The notes under the pieces were generated by a model. It did no database searches. It saw only the letters and a program-made list of their open reading frames with translations, and was not told the origin of the DNA. The position numbers were made by a program, and so were the translations under genes. Of a stretch of DNA of 64,000 bases, positions 35,559 to 44,194 are shown piece by piece (positions within the stretch are counted from its first letter, which is position 1; every line of letters begins with the position of its first letter). The DNA comes from Mycolicibacterium senegalense (lineage in GTDB: Bacteria; Actinomycetota; Actinomycetes; Mycobacteriales; Mycobacteriaceae): positions 5,454,417 through 5,518,416 of the forward strand of contig NZ_CP081000.1 in assembly GCF_019645875.1 (NCBI RefSeq), read 5' to 3'.

Positions 35559-36818
35559 CTACCAGCGCGGGCTGACCGCCTCGAATGACGGATCAACCGT
35601 GCGCATGTAACCGGTGTCGTCGCGGTCAGTGATCCCGCAGCGCACATATTGCTCGTGCAGCGCAGCCAGGGAATCGTCGTCGATCTGCACCCCGAGCCCG
35701 GGACCGACCGGTACCGGCACTGAACCGGAGCGGAATTCGAGTGCGCCGGGTCGCACGACATCTTCTGTCTTCCACGGCCAGTGGGTGTCACAGGCGTAGG
35801 TGAGGTTCGGTGTGGCGGCGGCCAGGTGCACCATCGCGGCCAGGCTGATGCCCAGATGCGAGTTGGAATGCATGGACAACCCCAGCCCGAAGGTGTCGCA
35901 GATGCCGGCCAGCAACCGGGAGCGCTGCAACCCACCCCAATAGTGGTGGTCGGAAAGCACCACGCGCACGGAGCCTTTCGCCACGGCGGGCGCCAACTGA
36001 TCGAAGGCCACCACACACATGTTGGTAGCCAACGGCATCGGCGCCGCTGCAGCCACGTCGGCCATCCCGTCCAGCCCCGGCGTCGGATCCTCCAGGTACT
36101 CGAGCACCCCGGACAGCCGCGCAGCCACCTTCAGTGATGTCTCGGGAGTCCAGGCGGCATTCGGATCCAGCCGCAGCGGATGGTCGGGGAACGCGGCTCG
36201 CAGCGCCTCGATCGCGGCGGCCTCTTCCTCCGGCGGGAACACGCCGCCCTTCAGTTTGATGGCCGTGAAACCGTATTCGTCCACGATGCGGCGGGCCTGG
36301 GCCACGATGCCGTCCGGGTCGAGCGCCTCGCCCCAGTTATCGGGTTCGGCCCCGGGGTGGCCGGCCCACTTGTAGAACAGGTAGGCGCTGAACGGCACGG
36401 CATCACGCACCGCCCCGCCGAGCAGGTCCGACACCGGCCGCCCGGTGGCCTGGCCCGCGACGTCGAGGCAGGCCACCTCGAACGGTGAGAAGACCTGGTC
36501 GACGGCACTGGCGGTGGTGATCATGCCGGCGGTCCCGACCGCTGCGGTATCACCTTGCAGCACCCGGGCGATGGTGGCTCGAATAGCGTTGAGCGCAAAC
36601 ACATCCTGACCGACGATGGCGTCAGCGGCGGCAGCCAGACGCTTTAGATGCCGGGTGTCGGCATATGTTTCACCCAGCCCGGTCAAGCCCGCGTCGGTGT
36701 CGAGCTGGATGATCGCCCGCAGCGCGAACGGTTGGTGCACGCCGACGGTGTTGAGCAACGGAGGGTCGGCGAACGCGACCGGCGTGATGCGCGCGCCGGT
36801 GATGCGGACGGGCGGCAT
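35559..36818 (-). CDS. Glucarate dehydratase-like enolase superfamily enzyme
   Basis: A 419-residue protein of the same fold as gudD but clearly diverged. Conserved: AIKLKGGVFP (Lys base), LRLDPNAAW and YLEDPTPGLDG (metal ligands), ATNMCVVAFDQ, SMHSNSHLGI (His). It lacks the GudD N- and C-terminal signatures. Located in one operon with the next two steps of the pathway, so it likely dehydrates a related hexarate such as galactarate, or glucarate itself. Its stop faces the DUF222 gene stop 17 bases away. Confidence 0.85.
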   Translation of the reverse strand: MPPVRITGARITPVAFADPPLLNTVGVHQPFALRAIIQLDTDAGLTGLGETYADTRHLKRLAAAADAIVGQDVFALNAIRATIARVLQGDTAAVGTAGMITTASAVDQVFSPFEVACLDVAGQATGRPVSDLLGGAVRDAVPFSAYLFYKWAGHPGAEPDNWGEALDPDGIVAQARRIVDEYGFTAIKLKGGVFPPEEEAAAIEALRAAFPDHPLRLDPNAAWTPETSLKVAARLSGVLEYLEDPTPGLDGMADVAAAAPMPLATNMCVVAFDQLAPAVAKGSVRVVLSDHHYWGGLQRSRLLAGICDTFGLGLSMHSNSHLGISLAAMVHLAAATPNLTYACDTHWPWKTEDVVRPGALEFRSGSVPVPVGPGLGVQIDDDSLAALHEQYVRCGITDRDDTGYMRTVDPSFEAVSPRW

Positions 36819-37741
36819 CAGTGCACCAGGGCCTCGGCAAGCACCGCGCGCCCGGCCGCCAGGATGCGTTGCAGCTCGGCGACATCGTCGGGCCTGGCAT
36901 CGATCAGCGGTGGACGCACCGGCCCGGCGGGGATGCCCTCCAACGTGACCCCGGCCTTGATCAACGAGACCGCATAGCCGGGGACGGTGTCCCGCAAGCG
37001 CACCAGTGGGTGATAGAACTCGCGCGTGAGGGCCGCGATCAACGGCTCGTTGCCGGTCTCCAGAGCCTGGTAGAAGGCGAGCGCCACATCGGGCGCGAAC
37101 GCGAACGTCGCCGACGAGTACAACGTGACACCGATGGCGCGGTACGCCTGCTGCGACACCTCGGCGGTGGGCAGCCCGTTGAAGAATTGGAACGGCTTGC
37201 CGAGCGGCTCGAGCGCATCGGTGACCGCCCGCACGATGCGTGACACCCGATCGAGATCACCTGTGCCGTCCTTGAATCCGACGACGTTGGGAATCAGGGC
37301 GGCCTCGACCGCCGACTCCTCGGTGTAGCGAGCGTTGTTGCGGTTGTAGACGACGACGGGAAGGTCGGTGACCGCGCTGACCTCACGGGTGTAGGCCACC
37401 AGCCCGGACTGCGGCATCTCCACCAGGTACGGCGGCAGCAGGAGCAGCCCGTCGGCGCCGGCTTCGGCGGCCACCTCGGCGAAGGCCTTGGCCGAGGCGA
37501 TCGAGCCGCCCGCTCCGGCATATACCGGGACCCGGCCGCCGACGGTCTGGACGGCGGTCCGCACCACCGTGCGCATCTCCTCGGGGTCGAGGGCATGGAA
37601 TTCTCCGGTGCCGCAACCGATGAAAACCCCACCGGGCCCGGCGTCGACACCCTTGGCGACGTGCTGCGCGAGCAGGTCGACATCGACCTCACCGGCCTCG
37701 GTGAGCGGGGTTACCGGGAAGAACAGGACGCCGTCCAGCAT
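36818..37741 (-). CDS. kdgD: 5-dehydro-4-deoxyglucarate dehydratase
   Basis: Dehydrates and decarboxylates 5-dehydro-4-deoxyglucarate to 2,5-dioxopentanoate. The 307-residue DapA-superfamily barrel begins MLDGVLFFPVTPL and has the Schiff-base Lys in NVVGFKDGTGDLDR, the Tyr in VVVYNRNNARY, and GVFIGCGTGEFHAL. ATG 37741 has GGAG upstream; the frame is open further but overlaps the dehydrogenase gene. It overlaps the enolase-type gene (TGATG). Confidence 0.92.
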   Translation of the reverse strand: MLDGVLFFPVTPLTEAGEVDVDLLAQHVAKGVDAGPGGVFIGCGTGEFHALDPEEMRTVVRTAVQTVGGRVPVYAGAGGSIASAKAFAEVAAEAGADGLLLLPPYLVEMPQSGLVAYTREVSAVTDLPVVVYNRNNARYTEESAVEAALIPNVVGFKDGTGDLDRVSRIVRAVTDALEPLGKPFQFFNGLPTAEVSQQAYRAIGVTLYSSATFAFAPDVALAFYQALETGNEPLIAALTREFYHPLVRLRDTVPGYAVSLIKAGVTLEGIPAGPVRPPLIDARPDDVAELQRILAAGRAVLAEALVH

Positions 37742-37766
37742 GTGTGTACTCCTTGTGTTGATCAGG

Positions 37767-39365
37767 TCAGTCTTGGGTGAGGTTGCCGTCGATGCGCCGC
37801 CACAGGCCGTCCGGGTTGCCGTCGGCAACCGCACTGGGCAGCAAGGATTTCGGGGCGTCCTGGTAGCACACCGGCCGCAGGAACCGCTCGATGGCACGGG
37901 CCCCCACCGAGGTGGTGCGCGAGTCGGAGGTGGAGGGGAACGGCCCGCCGTGCACCATGGCATGACCGACCTCGACGCCGGTCGGCCAGCCGTTGAACAG
38001 GATTCGTCCCGCCTTGAGCTCGAGGACGTCCAGCAGGTCAGCGGCCTGCCCGTGGTCGGACTCGTCGGCGTGGATGGTGGCGGTCAGCTGGCCGTCCAGA
38101 CTGTCGGCGAGCCGCAGCATCTCGGCAGCATCGGAGCACCTGACCAGAACACCCGAGGCGCCGAACACCTCTGACTGCAACGCCGCGGAGTCCAGGAACG
38201 TCGGGGCATCCGTGGCGAACAGCGCGGCGCGGCACGGTGCGGCGGGGGCGTCGGCTTCCGAGCCGCGGGCGAGCACCGTGGCCTCCGCCTCCAGCGCCGC
38301 AACACCTGCGCGGAAACTGTCGGCGATGCCCGGGGTCAGCATCACAGTCGGTGTGCTGGACGCGACCGCTTCGCGTGCCGCGGCGACGAAGGGTTCCAGC
38401 TCGGGCCCATCGACGGCGATGACCAAGCCGGGATTGGTGCAGAACTGTCCGGAACCCAGCGTCAGTGATCCGACGAAGGCCCGGCCCAGCTCGGCGCCCC
38501 GGTCCGCCAGTGCACCGCCGAGCAGGAACACCGGGTTGACGGCACTCATCTCGGCATACACCGGGATCGGCTCGGGGCGTGCGGCGGCGGCAGCCACCAA
38601 CGCCATACCGCCCGCGCGGGAACCGGTGAATCCGACCGCCTTGATTCGGGGATCGGTGACCAGGGAGGTACCGAGTTCAGGTCCGAAGCCGTACAGCAGC
38701 GAGAACGTTCCGGCGGGCAGTCCGCAGGACTCGACGGCCTCGGTGATGGCACGGCCGACGAGTTCGGAGGTACCGGGGTGAGCGTCGTGGGCCTTGACCA
38801 CCACCGGGCAACCGGCGGCCAAGGCGGAGGCCGTATCGCCGCCGGCTACCGAGAAGGCAAGCGGGAAGTTGCTGGCACCGAACACCGCGACGGGTCCGAG
38901 CGGCACACTGCGCTGACGGATGTCCGGACGGGGCAGCGGGGTGCGGTCTGGTTGGGCGGGATCGATCCGGGCCTGGTTCCAGCTGCCCTCGCGCAGCACT
39001 GCGGCGAACAACCGCAGTTGACCTGTGGTGCGCCCGACCTCTCCGGTCAGCCGCGGCCGGGGCAGACCGGTCTCAGCGTGCGCGCGGTCCACCAGGGCGT
39101 CGCCGATCGACTCAAGATTGGTCGCGATCGCCTCCAGGAACTGAGCCCGCGTCTCGACCGGGGCCGATCGGTACGGCAAGAAGGCCTCCGCTGCGGCAAC
39201 ACAAGCTTCCTCGACATGGGAACGGTCGCCGTAGGCGTACGCGGGTTCGATGGGCTCGCCGGTTTGCGGGTCGATGCCTCGTATCTCTTTACCGGCACCC
39301 CGCACCGGTGCACCCGCGATCAACATCTGGCCAGTCAGCTCTGTGGTCTGCACCATGGTTGCCAT
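37767..39365 (-). CDS. Alpha-ketoglutarate semialdehyde dehydrogenase (aldehyde dehydrogenase family)
   Basis: Oxidises 2,5-dioxopentanoate to 2-oxoglutarate, the last step of glucarate breakdown. The 532-residue protein is the KGSADH type: VAVFGASNFPLAFSVAGGDT, VVKAHDAHPGTSE, VGFTGSRAGG, the catalytic Glu in YAEMSAVNPVF and the catalytic Cys in LGSGQFCTNPG. ATG 39365 or 39356 could be the start; both are close to the family N-terminus. First gene of the operon with kdgD and the dehydratase-like gene. Confidence 0.91.
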   Translation of the reverse strand: MATMVQTTELTGQMLIAGAPVRGAGKEIRGIDPQTGEPIEPAYAYGDRSHVEEACVAAAEAFLPYRSAPVETRAQFLEAIATNLESIGDALVDRAHAETGLPRPRLTGEVGRTTGQLRLFAAVLREGSWNQARIDPAQPDRTPLPRPDIRQRSVPLGPVAVFGASNFPLAFSVAGGDTASALAAGCPVVVKAHDAHPGTSELVGRAITEAVESCGLPAGTFSLLYGFGPELGTSLVTDPRIKAVGFTGSRAGGMALVAAAAARPEPIPVYAEMSAVNPVFLLGGALADRGAELGRAFVGSLTLGSGQFCTNPGLVIAVDGPELEPFVAAAREAVASSTPTVMLTPGIADSFRAGVAALEAEATVLARGSEADAPAAPCRAALFATDAPTFLDSAALQSEVFGASGVLVRCSDAAEMLRLADSLDGQLTATIHADESDHGQAADLLDVLELKAGRILFNGWPTGVEVGHAMVHGGPFPSTSDSRTTSVGARAIERFLRPVCYQDAPKSLLPSAVADGNPDGLWRRIDGNLTQD

Positions 39366-39420
39366 AGTGGCACCGTACGGCCGTCGATAAATACATGTCC
39401 AAGTCAAGTTTGTGACCCAT

Positions 39421-39439
39421 TGATGCACCGGTTGCATCA
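39421..39439. promoter_or_regulatory. Palindrome TGATGCA-N5-TGCATCA, candidate operator of the KGSADH-kdgD operon
   Basis: Perfect 7-base arms about 55 bases upstream of the dehydrogenase start, just upstream of the expected promoter. The position suits an activator such as the nearby LysR or IclR protein. It also lies about 110 bases upstream of the divergent STAS gene. Confidence 0.45.
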
Positions 39440-39548
39440 GTTGAGCCGACATGCACTTCCCAGTGCGGGGCGCCCGCGGGCATCTCGGTTTACACCGTTA
39501 TCATTTGTCGACGTCTCCATAGGCGCACGAATTACGTCGGAGGTGACG

Positions 39549-39911
39549 ATGACTAGCCAACCGGACCCGGCGAGCTGCTCGGTGGAAGAGAGCCGCGTCG
39601 GTGACGTGAGTGTGGTGGCAGTGGCCGGAACGGTCGACATGCTCACCGCACCGAAACTCGAAGAGGCGATCAACTCCGCCCTCAAGAGCTCACCCACGGC
39701 GGTGGTGGTCGACATGAGCGCCGTGGAGTTCCTGGCCTCGGCCGGGATGGGTGTGCTCGTGGCCGCCCGGGAGCAACTGGGCGACGGGGCACGGTTCGCA
39801 GTGGTCGCCGACGGGCCGGCCACCAGCCGGCCACTCAAGCTGGTCGGAATCACCGAGGTCGTTGAACTGTTCGCGACGCTCGATGAGGCATTGTCAGCAC
39901 TGAAGACATAA
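39549..39911 (+). CDS. STAS-domain anti-sigma factor antagonist
   Basis: A 120-residue single-domain protein of the RsbV/SpoIIAA type. It has VSVVAVAGTVDMLTAPKLEE and VVVDMSAVEFLASAGMGVLV with Ser64 at the position phosphorylated in this family. GGAGG lies 6 bases before ATG 39549. It would bind and inhibit the RsbW-like kinase encoded next when unphosphorylated, freeing a sigma factor. No sigma gene is in the window. Confidence 0.9.
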   Translation: MTSQPDPASCSVEESRVGDVSVVAVAGTVDMLTAPKLEEAINSALKSSPTAVVVDMSAVEFLASAGMGVLVAAREQLGDGARFAVVADGPATSRPLKLVGITEVVELFATLDEALSALKT

Positions 39912-39939
39912 CACCGGCGACAGACATAGCACCGGCGAC
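39904..39939 (+). repeat. 18-base tandem duplication at the STAS stop codon
   Basis: 39904-39921 and 39922-39939 differ at one base (position 8, A to G). The first unit contains the TAA stop (39909-39911) and the second an in-frame TAG (39927-39929), giving two stops in tandem between the STAS and RsbW-like genes. Confidence 0.8.
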
Positions 39940-39962
39940 GACGGGGTAGCCAACGGGTCGAC

Positions 39963-40406
39963 ATGATGAACGCAGGCCAGTCAGCTCACTTCTCGAAGAA
40001 TGTCACCGCCGCCCCCGAAGAGGCGGCGCTGATGCGCCGTGAGTTCACCAGCTGGCTGAGCAGCAATCTCACCCTCGACCCGACGAAGGCCAGCGATGTC
40101 GTGCTGGCCGTGAATGAAGCGTTGGCCAATGCCGCGGAGTTCGCGTATGTCGACGCCCCATCGCCGGGAGTGATGGGCCTACGTGCCGAGTACGACAGCG
40201 ACGCAGCGGTTCTCACGGTCACCGTCACCGATGAGGGCACGTGGCGGATCAGCCAGACCGACCACAAGAACCCCGCCCGCGGCCGCGGTATCCCGCTGAT
40301 GCGGGCGCTCACGGATCGGGCCGTCATCGAATCCAACCACGCAGGCACCGAGGTCCGCCTGCAGTGGGACCACATCGATCAGAACTGCGGGAGCCGCACC
40401 ACCTGA
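39963..40406 (+). CDS. RsbW/SpoIIAB-like anti-sigma ATP-binding protein
   Basis: A 147-residue GHKL (HATPase_c) kinase. The N-box is VLAVNEALANAAEFAY, the G1-type DEGTW and the G2-type GRGIPLMRAL. Such proteins bind a sigma factor and phosphorylate the STAS antagonist. It follows the STAS gene by 51 bases on the same strand; its last 28 bases overlap the convergent response regulator gene. ATG 39963 and 39966 are equivalent starts. Confidence 0.88.
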   Translation: MMNAGQSAHFSKNVTAAPEEAALMRREFTSWLSSNLTLDPTKASDVVLAVNEALANAAEFAYVDAPSPGVMGLRAEYDSDAAVLTVTVTDEGTWRISQTDHKNPARGRGIPLMRALTDRAVIESNHAGTEVRLQWDHIDQNCGSRTT

Positions 40407-40822
40407 ACGAAGAACTCGTCGATCTGACGGACCGCACTCATGAACTGGTCGAGGTCAACGGGTTTCGTGACGTAGGCATTGGCGTGCAGCTTGTAGCTGC
40501 GCAGGATGTCCTCTTCGGCCGATGAGGTGGTCAGCACCACGATCGGGATGTGGCACAGATCCGGATCGGACTTGATCTTCTCCAGCAGCTGCCTACCGTC
40601 GTACTTCGGCAAGTTCAGATCGAGCAGGATCAGGTCCGGTCGCGGCGCGTCTCCGAAAGCGCCGCGCCGGTACAGAAAGTCCAGGCCTTCCTCACCGTCC
40701 CGGGCCACGTGCAAGTTGTTCTTGATCTTGTTGTGTTCGAACGCTTCCCGGGTGATCAGCTCATCACCGGGATCGTCCTCGACCAACAGGATGTCAATCG
40801 CTCGGTTCTCCGATGAGGTCAC
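40379..40822 (-). CDS. Single-domain response regulator (Rcp1-like)
   Basis: A 147-residue receiver domain without an output domain: ILLVEDDPGDE (acidic pocket), LILLDLNLPKYDG with phosphoacceptor Asp68, VVLTTSSAEED (Thr switch) and NAYVTKPVD (Lys120). This Rcp1 type normally pairs with phytochrome-like or CHASE3 kinases. GTG 40822 overlaps the kinase stop (GTGA). It may pass phosphate to or from the REC-SpoIIE protein. Confidence 0.9.
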   Translation of the reverse strand: MTSSENRAIDILLVEDDPGDELITREAFEHNKIKNNLHVARDGEEGLDFLYRRGAFGDAPRPDLILLDLNLPKYDGRQLLEKIKSDPDLCHIPIVVLTTSSAEEDILRSYKLHANAYVTKPVDLDQFMSAVRQIDEFFVQVVRLPQF

Positions 40823-42396
40823 TTGGGGCTTCCTTCCAACTGGGCTTCCGGCACGACGTCGGGCACGGTCGTCGGCGTCTCGGGCAGGGTGAACATGAAC
40901 CGGGTACCAGGCGAATACGAGGTGTCGATCCAGATGGATCCGCCGTGGTGCTCGACGATCTTCTTGCACAGCGCGAGCCCGATGCCTGTGCCGCTGAAGG
41001 CGTCGCGTCCGTGCAGGCGTTGAAAGATGACGAACACCTTGTCCACGAACTCCTCACCGATGCCGATCCCGTTGTCCGAAACACTGAATACCCAGTTCTC
41101 GGCCAGTTCACCGGTACCGGGCCGGCAGTCGATCACGATCTGGGGCGTCACCCCGTCACGGTGGAACTTCACCGCGTTGCCGATCAGGTTCTGCCATAGC
41201 ATGGTCATCAGCGTGGGGTCACCGTCTACCTGCGGCAACGGCTCATCCGGTCGCTCGATCTCGGCTCCCGACTCCGCGACCGCGGTGGCCAGGTTCTTCA
41301 ACGCGCTCTCAAGTGCGTCGTCGAGGTTGACCTCGGTATGGGTGGCGTTGAGCCTGCCCACCCGAGAGAACGTCAGCAGGTCGTTGATCAGTACCTGCAT
41401 CCGCTTGGCTCCGTCTACGGCGAAGCCGATGTACTCGACTCCCCGCTCATCCAGTTTGTCGCCGTAGCGCTTCTCCAGCAGCTGACAGAACGAGGCGACC
41501 TTCCGCAGCGGCTCCTGAAGATCATGGGATGCGACGTAGGCGAACTGCTCGAGTTCGGCGTTGGATCGGCGCAATTCCTCTGCCTGCTGGTCCAGCGTCT
41601 CCCCGGCGGACCGCGAGGCTTCGAGTTCGTCGACCACGCGCTGCCGCATGTCCTCCACGTCGGCGGCGATCGCCCGAATGTCCTTGGGGCCCTGCGGGAC
41701 GATGCGTTGACCGAAGTTGCCCTCGGTGATCCTGCGACACGAGGCTGCCAGCGCCGCCAGCGGACGGGTGACCGCGCTGCGCACCAGCACCGTCATCAAC
41801 ACCGCCATGACGAAGAACGCCAGGATCATCGCGATCACCACGCCGTCACGCCAGGCACGAACGTAGGCCAAGGCGTCGACGCTGGTCTGCCTGGCCTGGC
41901 TCAGATGCTCGTTCTGTGCGTCGAAAAGCCCGCGCAGGCGGTCGAATTCGGCTTTGCCGCGATCCGCGGTCCCGGTGTCCAGGATCGCCGGCCGGCCCAC
42001 CTTGACGCTCTCGATGAGCGGCTCGGCATACGTGGCCCGCCATGCCGCAGCGCCGTTCTCGATCGCATCAAGGTCAGCCAGAAGATCGGCGTGGCCGGCC
42101 AGATAGCCACGGATATCTTCTGCCGCAGCCGATTCGGCGTCCTGTCCGTCGCCGTAGGGTTCGAGGAACCGGGGATCCGCGGCGATGGCGTATCCCCGCA
42201 CGGCCGTCTCCTGATCCCGCAACGCTGCCTGCAGCTGATACGCCGCGACGCGGGCGGGCTGAATGTTGTCGATCAGCTCTCGCGACACGGCGTCGGTGCG
42301 GGCCACCAGCGCGATGCCGGCGGCCGCACCCGTCAGCACGATCACGGACATCACTGTCACCAGCAGGTTCTGCCAGCCTTGGACTGTGAGCTTCAT
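40819..42396 (-). CDS. CHASE3-HAMP sensor histidine kinase
   Basis: A 525-residue membrane kinase: transmembrane segment 9-32, an extracytoplasmic CHASE3-like four-helix domain (about 35-180), second transmembrane segment 184-206, HAMP linker, then HisKA with His291 in ASHDLQEPLRK and a C-terminal ATPase (NLIGNAVKFH, SVSDNGIGIG, FSGTGIGLALCKKIVEHHGG). Its ATG 42396 overlaps the SpoIIE gene stop (ATGA), so phosphatase, kinase and regulator form one transcript. Confidence 0.92.
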   Translation of the reverse strand: MKLTVQGWQNLLVTVMSVIVLTGAAAGIALVARTDAVSRELIDNIQPARVAAYQLQAALRDQETAVRGYAIAADPRFLEPYGDGQDAESAAAEDIRGYLAGHADLLADLDAIENGAAAWRATYAEPLIESVKVGRPAILDTGTADRGKAEFDRLRGLFDAQNEHLSQARQTSVDALAYVRAWRDGVVIAMILAFFVMAVLMTVLVRSAVTRPLAALAASCRRITEGNFGQRIVPQGPKDIRAIAADVEDMRQRVVDELEASRSAGETLDQQAEELRRSNAELEQFAYVASHDLQEPLRKVASFCQLLEKRYGDKLDERGVEYIGFAVDGAKRMQVLINDLLTFSRVGRLNATHTEVNLDDALESALKNLATAVAESGAEIERPDEPLPQVDGDPTLMTMLWQNLIGNAVKFHRDGVTPQIVIDCRPGTGELAENWVFSVSDNGIGIGEEFVDKVFVIFQRLHGRDAFSGTGIGLALCKKIVEHHGGSIWIDTSYSPGTRFMFTLPETPTTVPDVVPEAQLEGSPK

Positions 42397-43604
42397 GCCG
42401 CAGACCGCTCCACTCTGATCAGCGCGATGTCGTCACTGAGACCCCCGTGTGGACGCGCGCGGGATGCCACCTCGTCGATCAGTGCGGTCACGAAGTCTCG
42501 ACCAGGAAGGGCCGCAAGGGTATTGGCGACATCGAGCAGGCCCTCTTCGCCGAGACGTTCGCCACCGTGTCCCGCGTGCCCCTCGAACAAGCCGTCGGTG
42601 ATCAGCAGCAGCCCGTGCCCTTCAGGCAAGTCCAGACTGTTGACGGGCCACTCGGTGGCCCCCAGGCCGAGCGCGGCACCCGCCGTGGGCTCGATCCACC
42701 GCACCGCATGGTCACCGTGCATCAGCAGGCCCGGATGCCCGGCGCGAACCACGTCGAACTGCCCGCTGTCGGGGTCGAGCGCCACGCTGAGCAGGGTCGC
42801 GAAGATGCCCGGTCCATGACGCTCGGTGGTCAGTATGCGGTCCAGTTGACGCATCCGCTCGTTTCCCCGCAAGCCTGCGAATGTCAATGCCCGCCAACCG
42901 ATCCGCAACGCCACTCCGAGCGCTGCCTCGTCCGGTCCGTGTCCGGCCACATCACCCATCATCACATGCACGGTCCGGTCGGGCGTCTGCACGATGTCGT
43001 AGAAATCCCCGCCGAGCAGGGCTTCCCGCCGGCTGGGCAGGGACTTGGTGACGACCTGGACGCCCGGATCGTCCAAGAGCAGCGGGGACGGCAGCAGGCC
43101 GCGCTCGAGTCGCGCGTTCTCCCGTTCCCGCAGCCGGCTCGCGTGCAGGTCCACCGCCGTCAGCTCGGCGCGTTTGCGCTCGATGGAGTACAGGACCGAC
43201 CGCCGCAGCATCTCCGGGTCGACACGGCCCTTCACGAGATAGTCCTGCGCGCCCGACGCGACCGCCGAAACTCCGAAATGCTCGTCGTTCAGCCCCGTGA
43301 GCACGATGATCGGGACGGCCGGATCAAGCATGCCCAACCGGTGCAGGGCATCGATGCCTTGGGCATCGGGGAGGTTCAGGTCGAGCAGCACGCAGTCGGG
43401 GTGGTGGCCGATCAGTGCGCGCTGGGCAGCGGCCATCGACTGCACCCACACCAGGTCGATATCGGCGGTGTCGGCGACATCGGCGATCTGCTCTTCGACC
43501 AGCAACGCGTCGCCACGGTCGTCCTCGACCAACAACAGGGACAACCGCCGCCCTAGGGCTGGACCGCTGATTGTGGCAGATGGATACGGCTGTTCCGCGC
43601 GCAT
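42393..43604 (-). CDS. REC-SpoIIE (PP2C) phosphatase, RsbU/RsbP-like
   Basis: A 403-residue two-domain protein: an N-terminal receiver (LLLVEDDRGDALL, phosphoacceptor Asp75 in VLLDLNLPD, VLTGLND, DYLVKG), a linking coiled helix (about 140-180) and a PP2C/SpoIIE phosphatase with GGDFYDI, MGDVAGHG and LSDDIALI as metal-binding motifs. It should dephosphorylate the STAS antagonist when activated by phosphorylation. ATG 43604 has GAAGGA 9 bases upstream; GTG 43634 would add ten residues. First gene of the phosphatase-kinase-regulator operon. Confidence 0.9.
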   Translation of the reverse strand: MRAEQPYPSATISGPALGRRLSLLLVEDDRGDALLVEEQIADVADTADIDLVWVQSMAAAQRALIGHHPDCVLLDLNLPDAQGIDALHRLGMLDPAVPIIVLTGLNDEHFGVSAVASGAQDYLVKGRVDPEMLRRSVLYSIERKRAELTAVDLHASRLRERENARLERGLLPSPLLLDDPGVQVVTKSLPSRREALLGGDFYDIVQTPDRTVHVMMGDVAGHGPDEAALGVALRIGWRALTFAGLRGNERMRQLDRILTTERHGPGIFATLLSVALDPDSGQFDVVRAGHPGLLMHGDHAVRWIEPTAGAALGLGATEWPVNSLDLPEGHGLLLITDGLFEGHAGHGGERLGEEGLLDVANTLAALPGRDFVTALIDEVASRARPHGGLSDDIALIRVERSAA

Positions 43605-43731
43605 GGGATCACGTCCTTCACTCACTGAGGCCACCCCGGTCGCGGTGACCTCTGCTTTAGTGACGACGTGCTCGACAATACCTATGCGTAGGCGTCAATT
43701 CCCCCGCAGCCGATCGATCACGTGCCCGCGA

Positions 43732-44139
43732 TCAAGATGCCCGGGCCTGTGAACGCAGCTCGAGCCGACGGAACACCTCGGTCCCCAACGCCCGCAGATC
43801 CTGACCCGCCGTCGCCGGGATCAGGGTCACCCCGTCGGCCACCTGGGCCGCCTCGATGTCGGCCACCAGCCCCGTCAGCCCGTCAACCGTCCCGACGTAA
43901 CCCACCTGCGCCTCGGGTCCGGCCACCGTCAGGCTGCCGCGGGCCGAACGGTAATCCCCGGCCACCGCCACGGTGACGTCGAGGATCACCGAGAGGGCGT
44001 CGTCCTCGGATTTGAGGCCGGATCGGATCCGGCGCGCCTGGGCCAGATCAGGCGCGGAGATTCGCGCCGTCGGCTCGTCACCCTCGGTCAGCTCGGTCCA
44101 GGACTCGGCATCCGCCACGAATATCCGCACCCCGGTCAC
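43732..44139 (-). CDS. Short protein resembling the C-terminal part of an LLM-class oxidoreductase
   Basis: A 135-residue product starting at GTG 44139. The second half (YVGTVDGLTGLVADIEAA, DGVTLIPATAGQDLRALGTE, VFRRLELR) resembles the C-terminal end of luciferase-like monooxygenases (VGTPEQVADQL and the DGF..P..LQRRG pattern). The N-terminal barrel, flavin site and EHH are missing, as full enzymes have around 300 residues or more. It is either a truncated relic or a small family of its own. No clear partner gene. Confidence 0.55.
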   Translation of the reverse strand: MTGVRIFVADAESWTELTEGDEPTARISAPDLAQARRIRSGLKSEDDALSVILDVTVAVAGDYRSARGSLTVAGPEAQVGYVGTVDGLTGLVADIEAAQVADGVTLIPATAGQDLRALGTEVFRRLELRSQARAS

Positions 44140-44194
44140 GTTAAGTGCAAATACCGCACCTGCCCAGAGTTACGTTCAGACCGAATCCAAGGGA

